64,000 nucleotides of DNA. It comes from Planctomycetaceae bacterium. Lineage in GTDB: Bacteria > Planctomycetota > Planctomycetia > Planctomycetales > Planctomycetaceae. Positions 9,151-18,200 of the stretch are shown one piece after another. Under the pieces are notes generated by a model. It was not told the DNA's origin. It searched no databases and worked only from the letters and a program-made list of their open reading frames with translations. The stretch is taken from NCBI GenBank assembly GCA_021732415.1, contig JAKFVC010000003.1, forward strand, positions 1 to 64,000, read 5' to 3'. Positions within the stretch are counted from its first letter, which is position 1; each line of letters starts with the position of its first letter. Position numbers and translations under genes: made by a program.

Positions 9151-9450
9151 TTAGTCTCGGACAATCACGATCCGTTCCGGCGTGTACTCACGTTGGCGCC
9201 ACACGCGATAAATGCCTCTAGGAAGCTCGATCGGCGCGTGCTCCTGATGGACCACTGTCGCGTGCGGCCCCTCGACTTCCAGGAACAATTCGCTGTCTGA
9301 TTGCCACAGTGCGACATCTTTATTTTCCTGAATCTGGTGACTGTGGCCCGTGAGCTCCCCGTGAGCCAGCGTGCGATGCCGCAGGCGCCGGACATCCTTA
9401 GGCAGCATATCGACTGTTTGAATGAGTACGTCGCCGTGGCGAAACAGCAT
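9151..9450 (-). CDS. Conserved hypothetical 99-aa protein
   Basis: A compact protein starting MLFRHGDVLIQTVDMLP and rich in charged residues, with LAHGELTGHSHQI in the middle and VHQEHAPIELPRGIYRVWRQREYTPERI near the end. The several His residues (HGELTGHSH) could bind metal, but no known family motif is claimed. There is no signal peptide or membrane segment. It precedes the DUF6745-like gene on the same strand, and small proteins of this kind are often found beside such LRR proteins (recollection, not checked). The coding look is good for its length. Confidence 0.65.
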   Translation of the reverse strand: MLFRHGDVLIQTVDMLPKDVRRLRHRTLAHGELTGHSHQIQENKDVALWQSDSELFLEVEGPHATVVHQEHAPIELPRGIYRVWRQREYTPERIVIVRD

Positions 9451-9608
9451 GGCAAGGTCCTTCGCTGCAAAGTGGAGAGAGCAACGGAAGTATACAACAT
9501 CGGCACCTTGCCGGGCAATTTGAAATCAAGTGCTGCACTGATAAGATTCGAAGTATGTTCTGGTCGCTCAGCTGAGGCCACTTTGATTGTTGTTATCGCG
9601 AGGGAGAA

Positions 9609-11648
9609 ATGATGTCGCTACGATTTTGGTGCGCCCTCTGGATTTCCGCGAGTGCCATGTTCCCCGTCGCAATCGCTGCCGGAGCCGATGACGGCAAATC
9701 AGTTCGGCCGCACTCACCGCAAATGTCGGCGACGGGAACGACCAGAGTGAAACCGAAGAGTTTGGCACGCGAAATGGGTGCTGGGATCACCGATATCTTC
9801 TGGACTGCGGACGATAAGCGGCTGATTATGAACGCCGGCCAGATCGGGTCGTTTGATGTGGAACTGGGGAAGCTGACCTTGCTCACCGGTCCCCAGGGAC
9901 CTGTGGTCAACAGGATGGTCCGTTCTCCCGATCAGAAGAGCATGGCCTTGATGACGATTGCCAGTCCCGACAGGTCGCAACTGGCCATCGAATTCTGGAG
10001 CATCGACAAGCCTGGAGAGGCGCCGCTGTCACGGACACGTCCAATTAAAGATCTGGTGCGAGTTGCCTATTCGAGTGATGGGGCGGCCGTCTATAGCGTG
10101 GCTTATGCGGCCAAAGTGATTCAGGTCTGGAGTTCCAAAACAGGTGCCTTGACCCGTGAAATTCCGGTTGACGGTCTGAAGATCACCTCAATGGCAGCAT
10201 CGCCCGTCGGTCACCTGCTGGCGATCAACGGGGAGTCGAGTGCCGGAGAAGGGCTGTACGAGACGCAGTTGTGGGATGCGAAGACGGGAAAACTGCTGCA
10301 GAAACTGGGCAAACCGCAGTCGTCCAGGGCGGAATCGATGGAGTTCAGTTCGGACGGACATCTCGTCGCTGTCGGGACAATTCATCGAAAGGGAGATTAC
10401 CAGGCGACGATCCAAGTTTACGACTGCGAATCCGGAAAGCTGGTGCATGAGCTGTTGGGACACGTTGCTGATATTAGTGTGCTTAAGTTCTTTCCGGACA
10501 ATCAGCGTTTGCTGTCGGCATCGAAGGATTTCACGATGAGAGTCTGGGATATTAAAAAGGGAACATTGGTCTCCGATTTGATCGGAATTTCTAATGACAT
10601 CCGGGCGGTGGCGATTTCTCCCAGCGGTGAGTGGATTGTCTCGGGCGACAATCGGGGAAAGATCCAGTTCTGGGATATTTCCGACATCAGTAAGTCGCCG
10701 GACAAATTCGCCAAATCGGGTGCAGAAGCGAAAAATTGGATCGCACATCCAGGGGAATTTGCAAACGATATGGATGTCTCGACAGACGGACGATTCCTGG
10801 TCAGTCAAGGTGATGAAACGTTGAAGCTGTGGAATGTCGAGACTGGCAGTGTCATCAAGTCGTCAGCGATTGTTCGGAGCGGAAGAGGCGTGGCGATTTC
10901 CCCGGACAGTTCGCAGTTTGCCTGTGCAGGCGAGTTTGCTGAATTGGAACTCCGCTCGACGACCGACGGAGAGTTGCAGTTCAAGATCAACGACGTCAAA
11001 GTTGCCGGTCCCAAACGGATCATTTACTCCCCGGACGGACGCCGGCTGATCGTCGCGTGCGAGGAAAATATCGCGATTGTTGGGCTCAATGACCGCAAAG
11101 TGATTAAGACGATTCAAGCGGATGATCAGCCAGTCGAGCAGATCGCAATGACGAGCGACGGCAAGCGATTGGCGGTCGGTTGCAAATCAGGAAAGGTGAA
11201 ATACTGGGATTTGGAAACGTTCATGCCGCTTGAGGTCTTGAATGTGGGGGAAGTCAGGCTCTGGAGCGTGAAGTTCAGCCCTGACAATTCTCTGCTGGCG
11301 ACGACCCTGCCGCAAAAATCGCTTGATATCTGGGAAGTGGCGAGCGGTAAAAAGATTGCTTCTGCCAAGACATACTACGAGGCCGGTGGACTCGATACGG
11401 TGTTCATCCCTGGTTCCAATCTCTTGGCAATTCAAACCGGGACAGACTACAAGATCTTCCCGGACAACGAATTCCGGACTGCAATCTGCCTGATTGACGT
11501 CATGACAGGTAAGACCGTCAAAACATTGACCGGACATGCTCGCCCTGTCGTTGCATTAAGATACTTACCGAAGCAGAAGCAGCTGGTCACATTCAGTGCC
11601 GATGGAATGATCAAGTTCTGGGACATCGACCCGGCCAGCCTGAAGTAG
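9609..11648 (+). CDS. Exported WD40 repeat protein
   Basis: A 679-aa protein with an N-terminal signal peptide (hydrophobic segment through AAGADDG). GAGGGAGA lies just before the ATG at 9609; the next codon is also ATG. The rest is made of WD40 repeats, with at least nine recognisable blade ends such as IQVWSSKTG, TQLWDAKTG, MRVWDIKKG, IQFWDIS, LKLWNVETG, VKYWDLET, LDIWEVASG and IKFWDIDP, suggesting one or two beta-propellers. WD40 proteins are binding platforms. No catalytic domain is fused, and the ligand is unknown. It is divergent from the 99-aa gene. Confidence 0.87.
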   Translation: MMSLRFWCALWISASAMFPVAIAAGADDGKSVRPHSPQMSATGTTRVKPKSLAREMGAGITDIFWTADDKRLIMNAGQIGSFDVELGKLTLLTGPQGPVVNRMVRSPDQKSMALMTIASPDRSQLAIEFWSIDKPGEAPLSRTRPIKDLVRVAYSSDGAAVYSVAYAAKVIQVWSSKTGALTREIPVDGLKITSMAASPVGHLLAINGESSAGEGLYETQLWDAKTGKLLQKLGKPQSSRAESMEFSSDGHLVAVGTIHRKGDYQATIQVYDCESGKLVHELLGHVADISVLKFFPDNQRLLSASKDFTMRVWDIKKGTLVSDLIGISNDIRAVAISPSGEWIVSGDNRGKIQFWDISDISKSPDKFAKSGAEAKNWIAHPGEFANDMDVSTDGRFLVSQGDETLKLWNVETGSVIKSSAIVRSGRGVAISPDSSQFACAGEFAELELRSTTDGELQFKINDVKVAGPKRIIYSPDGRRLIVACEENIAIVGLNDRKVIKTIQADDQPVEQIAMTSDGKRLAVGCKSGKVKYWDLETFMPLEVLNVGEVRLWSVKFSPDNSLLATTLPQKSLDIWEVASGKKIASAKTYYEAGGLDTVFIPGSNLLAIQTGTDYKIFPDNEFRTAICLIDVMTGKTVKTLTGHARPVVALRYLPKQKQLVTFSADGMIKFWDIDPASLK

Positions 11649-11806
11649 GTAGGTCACAGGGGGCGCCCGCAGGGTGGCCAAGGTTGCACCTGCGTGATGG
11701 GTATTGCTTGCAAATATTGGAAGGCAACCTGAGGCACCCTGCGGTCACGGGGCCACGGGGTACATCGTGATCCTGACAACCGGCTCGTTCACCGATATCC
11801 GTTTCA

Positions 11807-12071
11807 TTATCGGGTGCCGGGTGGAAGGTGTTCGATCAAGTAACGAGTCATCAACAGCCGCAGGTGGACCGCCGTGCCCTTGCCTTCCCTCAAGCCATGG
11901 TCGCGATGGGGATAGGCCATATAGTCGAAGCGCTTGCCCAACTCGATGAGGCGATCGACAAGGCCTTCGGTGATTTGAAGATGCGTGTTGGTCTCTCCAG
12001 TGCCATGGACAATCAGCAGATCACCTGGAGTCCTTCCGCGAAATTCATTGCGGCGGCCCGGCGATATCAGT
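11807..12071 (-). pseudogene. 3' remnant of an S9 (DPP IV/prolyl oligopeptidase) gene
   Basis: The minus strand encodes about 87 codons ending at TAA 11807-11809 that match the C-terminal hydrolase domain of dipeptidyl-peptidase IV-type enzymes: DLLIVHGTGETNTHLQ, then AYPHRDHGLREGKGTAVHL and LMTRYLIEHLP. The catalytic Asp/Glu loop and His region are recognisable, but the propeller and the nucleophile serine are absent. No start codon or upstream coding sequence continues in frame, so it is a truncated stub left by deletion. Confidence 0.8.
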
Positions 12072-12135
12072 GACTTTCGCTGTTCAATGACGTTACTCTA
12101 GCCGGTTGTGTTCGTCGTGAAGGAATCAAATCTGA

Positions 12136-13239
12136 TCAGGCGACCTCTAATACTCGTTTGCCGAGGATCTCCATTCGCGGCGCGATCCCCAGCCCGGGAT
12201 CGTGGCTCGCTTGCATGAAACCTTGTCGTCGCTGCGGAGCGCCGGTCGCCGTGCTGACAGTCACATAGCTGTTAAAATCCGTGCTCGTGAAACGGAACTC
12301 CTCCGGTGTACTGTGCGCAAGATGCGCGATTGCCGCCGTCGTGATGTCGCCTCCCCAACTGTCTTCGAGTGTCATCGCTATTCCCATCGAGACGCACAGG
12401 TCGCGGGCCTGCTTCGTTTTCGTCAGCCCTCCGAGCTTACTGATTTTCAGGTTGACGACGTCCATCGCCAGATCCGCTTTGCCACGCAGCAGCATGTCGA
12501 GCGAGTCGATATTCTCGTCGAGCACAAACGGGTGGCTGGTGTGGCGTCGTACTGCGAGACATTCCTCGTAGGTCAGGCAGGGTTGCTCGATGTAAACGTC
12601 AATATCGTGTACGGCTCGGACCACGCGCATCGCCTCGTGCTGAGTCCAACCGGTGTTGGCGTCCGCGACCAGCCGGTCAGTGGGGAGTAGCATGGCTCGC
12701 ACCGCGCGAATCCGTTCAATATCGGTATCGGGATCGCCGCCCACTTTGAGCTGGAACCGTGTGTAGCCCTGTTCCCGATAGCCTTGAACATTCTTCGCCA
12801 TTTCATCAGGAGCCTGTTGTGAGATGGCACGGTATAACCTCACGCTTTCGCCAAAGCGGCCTCCGAGCAGCGTGCACACCGGCAGTTGCGTGGCCTGACC
12901 GAGAAGATCCCAGCAGGCGATATCGATTCCAGATTTCACATAAGGATGTCCCTTCAGTGCGGCGTCCATGCGATAGTTGAGCTTCGCCAACTCGCGCGGA
13001 TCGAAGCCGATCAGATGTGGGCCTAATTCGCGGAGTCCGGCTCGCACACCCTCGGCATAGGCCGGCAGGTAGAACGGCCCCAGCGGACAGACCTCTCCAT
13101 AGCCCACGAGTCCGCAGTCTGTTTCGACACCGACGATGGTGCTGTCAAACACCGACACGGATTTCCCACCGGACCACTTGTACGAGCCTTCGACCAGCGG
13201 CAGCTCAACTCGGTGAGCAAAGATACGTGCGATCTTCAT
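12136..13239 (-). CDS. Enolase-superfamily enzyme (mandelate racemase/muconate lactonizing type)
   Basis: A 367-aa protein read from ATG at 13239 ([15 protein letters not shown]); another ATG lies 9 bp upstream. The N-terminal capping domain is followed by the TIM barrel. Visible active-site features are FQLKVG (Lys strand), ADANTGW (metal Asp), YIEQPC (metal Glu), DENID (third acidic ligand) and LKISKLGG (Lys opposite). The overall pattern, including [11 protein letters not shown] and the C-terminal SDPGLGI-like end, resembles cis-3-hydroxy-L-proline dehydratase and hydroxyproline-betaine epimerase relatives. The exact substrate is not certain. It probably acts in amino acid or sugar acid catabolism. 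Confidence 0.87.
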   Translation of the reverse strand: MKIARIFAHRVELPLVEGSYKWSGGKSVSVFDSTIVGVETDCGLVGYGEVCPLGPFYLPAYAEGVRAGLRELGPHLIGFDPRELAKLNYRMDAALKGHPYVKSGIDIACWDLLGQATQLPVCTLLGGRFGESVRLYRAISQQAPDEMAKNVQGYREQGYTRFQLKVGGDPDTDIERIRAVRAMLLPTDRLVADANTGWTQHEAMRVVRAVHDIDVYIEQPCLTYEECLAVRRHTSHPFVLDENIDSLDMLLRGKADLAMDVVNLKISKLGGLTKTKQARDLCVSMGIAMTLEDSWGGDITTAAIAHLAHSTPEEFRFTSTDFNSYVTVSTATGAPQRRQGFMQASHDPGLGIAPRMEILGKRVLEVA

Positions 13240-13343
13240 GTGAGTCATTCCGGCAGTGAGTCAGAGGAATTTGAAGCATGGAAATTGAGTGGCCGGCTGC
13301 GGCGATTATAGCGCTTTAACAAAAGTTCTATGTCGACCAAAAG

Positions 13344-13477
13344 TATGAGAGTACCAGTGTGTGAGGGTATGAGAGTCGAGAAAAGTCGAATCGAATTCCG
13401 GCCGTCGTACTCCTCTACTCTCGCACCCTCATACTCTCACACGCACTTCGAAAGCGTCAACATTAAGTGAATCCGTT
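13344..13477. repeat. 3'-flanking repeat element, copy 2
   Basis: The second copy of the element at 8996-9150: GAGAGTACCAGTGTGTGAGGG, an inverted CACCCTCATACTCTCACACGC, then CAACATTAAGTGAATCCG touching the stop of the metallopeptidase gene. The shared core in the minus direction is TTCACTTAATGTT.ACGC just after a stop codon. Confidence 0.6.
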
Positions 13478-14203
13478 CTAGTTCGGCTCGCCCCATAGCT
13501 TTTTCAACAGTGCGAACATCTCTGGATCGTGTTTCGCCAGTTGCTCGCGAGTGAACGGGAAGAAGTCGTTCGTGGAGAAGTAGGCTTCGGTGGACTCGGC
13601 GAAATACTCCATCGGATTTGTGATGGCGTAGGCCCGCACGTTGGCCGAACGCCCGTCGCCGAATCGCTGTTCGACTTTCTCATAGAGCCCTTTCGCTTTG
13701 GCATTCTCGAAAGCGGATTTGATTTCTTCATTCCCGAAACCTTTGGGGAGGACTCGGTCATGATAGGCATGGGCCAGTTCGTGCAGAGTGAAATTCGGCA
13801 TCCGTTTGGTCTCGCGCTCGAAGTTTCGGATGTCCGTGAATTCGACGGCTTTCGCCATCGCGGGGTCGCGTTTGTTCGCACGTAGCCAGCCCGCATCGGG
13901 GTGATACTCGGCTCGCGGCTGCACGCCGGCATATTGAGGAGAAAACCAGAGCGGAACCTTGCGCAACTTCTCGACGGACGCAGCAGGAACAACACGAGTA
14001 ATCTCTTCCAGCTGAACCGTCAGGAGTTCCAAAGCTCGCTCAGTGGCGGCTTTGTCCTTTTCGAACAATTCGTCACTGATGTGCAAGGTCCAGCCCTCGA
14101 CCGTTTTGGTCTGTCGGCCAGGAACCTGGGATGGCTCTGCGGAATGGATGAGATTCGTGACCGCAAGAAAGAAGAGGCAGACCAAGGCGATGCGAGGCTT
14201 CAT
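13478..14203 (-). CDS. Exported putative zinc metallopeptidase
   Basis: A 241-aa protein with an N-terminal signal peptide (residues 1-21, ending near HSAEP). HELAHAYHD at residues 141-149 supplies the HExxH zinc site (H141, E142, H145), and the downstream NPMEYFAESTEAYF near 197-209 supplies a Glu that is likely the third ligand (gluzincin type). The size and the FAEsteAYF pattern resemble putative peptidases of the anthrax lethal factor-like group. It is expected to act in the periplasm or outside the cell. It is divergent from the PAS-AraC regulator gene, which may control it. Confidence 0.8.
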   Translation of the reverse strand: MKPRIALVCLFFLAVTNLIHSAEPSQVPGRQTKTVEGWTLHISDELFEKDKAATERALELLTVQLEEITRVVPAASVEKLRKVPLWFSPQYAGVQPRAEYHPDAGWLRANKRDPAMAKAVEFTDIRNFERETKRMPNFTLHELAHAYHDRVLPKGFGNEEIKSAFENAKAKGLYEKVEQRFGDGRSANVRAYAITNPMEYFAESTEAYFSTNDFFPFTREQLAKHDPEMFALLKKLWGEPN

Positions 14204-14235
14204 GTGATTACTCTGGTAGAATCAGTGGTGATAAG

Positions 14236-15096
14236 TTGTTTGATTTTACCTTCGGTGGCCGCCACTCGCTTGGACCAGAATCGCATCAAACTGTGAATCC
14301 GCGCACAAAATATCCCGAATCCGCCCTGCCGTCTCGCGTTTCGCCGGTGGACGTCACTCTTTTGGAGCGGCTCTTCGACCAGTCGCCGGACGTGGCCTTT
14401 TTCGTGAAAGACGCCGAGGGACAATACGTCGCCGTCAACGATTCGCTGGTGGCACGTCATGGATTGAAGAGCAAGTCGCAAGTCATCGGGAAATGCCCGC
14501 GTGACATTTGCCCTGGTGACTTTGGTCGGATTCCCACCGAGCAAGACGAGAAAGTTCTACGCACCGGACAACCGCTGGTTGACCATCTCGAAATGCAATG
14601 GCATCGTCCTAACAACCCGGTCTGGTGCCTGACGACGAAGCTGCCGATGCAGGATTCCAGCGGTGCCGTCGTGGGGCTGATCGGATTCTCGCGCGACGTC
14701 CAGGTGCCGGTCGAGCCTCACGAGATTCCCTCCGGCTTCGCGCGTGCCCTCGCAGAATTTGAGCAAAACCTGTCGTCTGAGGTGACCCCCGCCTGGCTCG
14801 CACGTCGCTCCAGGCTGTCGTCTCAGCGACTGGCTCGCCTGACCAAGCGACTCTTCGGTCTCACGCCCAGCCAGTTCATCACCAAGTCGCGGATCGCCGC
14901 GGCGTCGCGCATGCTTCGCGAACCCGAACAATCGGTGTCCGAGATCGCGCACGCCTGCGGCTTCTACGACCACAGCGCCTTCACCCGCGCTTTCCGATCG
15001 GCCACCGGTATGACACCTTCTGAATTTCGTACTCAATACGCCCCAAACGCGCCAGCGGAAAAAACAGGCACCACTACTCGACCCATCGCCTCCTGA
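14236..15096 (+). CDS. PAS domain-containing AraC-family transcriptional regulator
   Basis: Up to 286 aa from a TTG start at 14236; a GTG at 14293 is an alternative and no strong ribosome site decides. Residues about 35-155 are a PAS sensor domain (FFVKDAEGQYVAVNDSLVARHG). Residues about 165-270 contain the two helix-turn-helix motifs of AraC proteins, with the signature VSEIAHACGFYDHSAFTRAFRS followed by GMTPSEFR. The PAS domain would sense a small ligand, cofactor or redox state. It is divergent from the metallopeptidase gene, with a shared upstream region of under 100 bp. Confidence 0.9.
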   Translation: MFDFTFGGRHSLGPESHQTVNPRTKYPESALPSRVSPVDVTLLERLFDQSPDVAFFVKDAEGQYVAVNDSLVARHGLKSKSQVIGKCPRDICPGDFGRIPTEQDEKVLRTGQPLVDHLEMQWHRPNNPVWCLTTKLPMQDSSGAVVGLIGFSRDVQVPVEPHEIPSGFARALAEFEQNLSSEVTPAWLARRSRLSSQRLARLTKRLFGLTPSQFITKSRIAAASRMLREPEQSVSEIAHACGFYDHSAFTRAFRSATGMTPSEFRTQYAPNAPAEKTGTTTRPIAS

Positions 15097-15165
15097 ATCC
15101 CGATGAAAAAAACCTTGAAAGGGATGGTTGCACAGCAACCTCGACCGCTCGGCGGAGAGAACGAA

Positions 15166-15207
15166 AAGGGGACATTCTACTTTACCAGAAAAGTAGAATG
15201 TCCCCTT
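15166..15207. terminator. Bidirectional hairpin, AAGGGGACATTCTACTTT type
   Basis: A perfect 18-bp inverted repeat with a 6-base loop lies between the convergent AraC gene and the 1316-aa protein gene. It is flanked by A-rich and T-rich ends, so it could terminate transcription from both sides. A related hairpin sits at 37866-37906. Confidence 0.65.
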
Positions 15208-15251
15208 CTTCTTCCGGATGGCAAGGGCACAAGTGCCCAACCAGGCTGGGT

Positions 15252-18200
15252 TCACTTCTTGCGGATAGAAATTGTTTGTTCAATCAGGTTGCTGGTCACT
15301 CCATCCGTACCAATCAACTGCACTTTCAGCAGCCGGGTCGTCAGCTTCAACCCGGGACCTTTCGTCGAGAAATTCAAACCATGCAGGTAATCCTCGACAG
15401 CCGATCCCGTTACGGTATCATTCAGCTTCGTGGAAAATACGGTCCGTCCACCGACTTCCTGCTGGCTCAGCAACTGACCAATACCGCTCACAGCATCAAA
15501 GCCGGAAAGCGTGTCGAAAAACTTTGCTTTCTTAGAGGCACGATTAATACTCACGACCAATGTTGCGCCTCGCAGCGCCTGGTCGGACAACCCGTCGGAA
15601 GAGGCCAGAGTGACGTTCGGCAAGAGTGCTGCCGGGCCGCCCTTCTTACTGAAGGCGACAGGAGCCGAAGGTGGCACGATCACCGGCGGTTCGATGCGGT
15701 TCAGCAAGTTGACGAAGACCGTGGCCGTTTCAAATTTACCGGAGTCATCCGTCGCCTTCAGGGTGAACGACAAAATCGGCTTGGTCTCGAAGTTCAACGT
15801 CGCTGTGGCACTCAGGAAAATCTGACCTGACTGGGAATCAACTGTGAACAGGCTGGCATCATCACCCGGCAGAATGCTGTAGGTGATGACATCGGATTCG
15901 TCCTGATCGACGGCCGTTCCAGCATCACCGACGAGTGTTCGAGGTGCGGTATTCTCGAAGATAAAAAACGCCAGGTCCAGCAGGTCGGGTCCTTCGTCGA
16001 CATCGGTCAGGTTGATGGTGACGTTCGCCAGATCCGATTTACCGCTGGGGTCGACGACGCGAATCACCAGATCGAACGACGCCTCAATTTCGAAATTGAG
16101 TGCCTCGTCATCGGCGACCCGGATCTGACCTGTGGTGGAATTAATCACGAAGGCATCGTCGAAGTTACCCGAGACAATGCTGTAGGTGAGCCCTGTGGGA
16201 GTATCGGAGTCAGTCGCGGTGACGGTGCCGACAACGGTGTCGACAGCACTGTTCTCGGGAATGCCGAACGTCGGGTTCGAGGTAAACGTGGGGGCAAGGT
16301 TGATTTCGTAGTGGCGGATGCTGGAGGTGACGTCAGCTTTGTCCGGATAATTCGGTCCTTCCCACCACAGGAACGTCGCGTCTGCATCAGGGTCGATGTA
16401 GACCGCTGCGGCCACCTGGCTCTTCGCACCCGTCGCCACCGGGATCTCTGGTCCCACCGCGGTTCCTGACGGATCGTACAATTGCGCATAGGCACCAGTC
16501 CCTCCACTCGCTCCAGAATCCTGAGCATACGCCGACCAATAGATGACCGACCAGCCGGAATCACTGATGGAAACCAAACCATTTGATCGCCCACCAGCGA
16601 GATTTGTATTCACCAGGAACGCGGCCCCCAGGGGTGTGCCCGAGCTGTTGAACCGACGCGCCCGAACGCCGTTATCATCCCAGGAGACAATGAAGTTGCC
16701 TGAAGCATCGACGGCGACGTCGATCACCTGGTCGAACACGTTGGAGTCGGTCGCCACATCGAAAGCAGCCCCATTCGTCTGACCATAGTTCGAAACGACG
16801 CGGCCTTTGATCTTTCCAGCATCGCCGTCGTTCCACACGATGACGCCATTGCCAGCCCCATTTAACGCGACCGCAGGATTTTTCTGCTGGCTGGTAGTAC
16901 TGCTATTGACCACCCAGGGAGCGCGAGTCACCAGGTTGCTGGACGAGACGGAAACGGCCATCGAATCTTCGTCAAAGTAATCGCCCTTGTTGTAGACGAG
17001 CAGCAGATTCCCCGCCGAGTCATTTGCAATTTCGAGAGTCGCATTCTGAGCCCAGGCAGCGTCGTCGACAATGGTCACAGTGCTGCCCACGGGACTACCT
17101 GCAGCATTGTATCTCTGGATTTTGATGTCCGCGATGGAGTTATTGACGCTCTCGATCCAGGCAATGACGAATGATCCGTCGGGCATCACCTCGGCATCAT
17201 ACACGGCGGTGGGCGCGGGAAAGTTTACGAGAAGTTGCGCGGCACCGAGTACAGAACCAGCACTGTCGTACAACCGGGTGTGCAACGCATATTGATAGTT
17301 GCCAAGGTTGGGATTATTTGGATTCACTGGAACAAACTTCCGGTCCAACCAGAACGTTCGCAAGTTACCGGACGCATCAGCCTCAATAGCGAATCCGGAC
17401 TGATCCACTCCCGCAGTCGTGGGAGTAATTAGAGTGGCGCTGCCTGGGGTCGCCACAGGTGGCACCACGGGCGTCGAGGTAATCGTGATCGACTTGCTGA
17501 GGACCGCACTGTAGTGCAGATCAGATGCCGAGAACCACCCCGCACGAGTGAAGAACTTGGCACTGCCCGGTGTGACGCTGCCGATGTAACCCGACCATGA
17601 TCTGCTGGCTGCACCTTGTCCATAGCCCAGGAAGCGGTCCACGTCCTCATTGAACGCGCCGTTACCGTCAGAGTCTTGCCAAAACTCAACTGGCCCAACC
17701 GATTCATTCGCGTCAACGAATGGCAACGCGACATTGTTCGCCGTCAGGGTCAAGAGATCGACGCCCCCGTCGCCAATCGAACTGACATTCGACGTCAGGC
17801 TGCCGATCGTGGGTGCACCAGTGGTGACGTTGACCTCGAACGTCAGAGACGAGCTTTCGAATTTGCTGACCTCGGCGATCACGGTGATGGCGTATTTTCC
17901 AACCATGTTGGCAGTCGGCGTCCACGAATAGACGCCATTTTGCAAATTGATGTCGCCCGGTGAGCCCATACCCAGTCCATAGAACACCCCATGCCCATCG
18001 GGATCGGTAGCGTTCAAGTCGACGTCCAGACGCTGGCCTTCATGAATTGTGAACGGCCCGACGGCATTTGGACTGAAGACCGGCGGAGCGTTCAACTTCA
18101 ACGGCTGATTGATGGACGGACCGGTGACCGAACTGATAGCCGCGGCTTCAAAATAGGTCGCGAAGGCAGACCACGGCATGCGGACCAGGCCGTCATTCCA

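Noticed and set aside
1741..9450. Precursor peptide gene for a RiPP made by the radical SAM proteins
   Set aside because: No short gene with a leader or repeated core was found in or beside the block.
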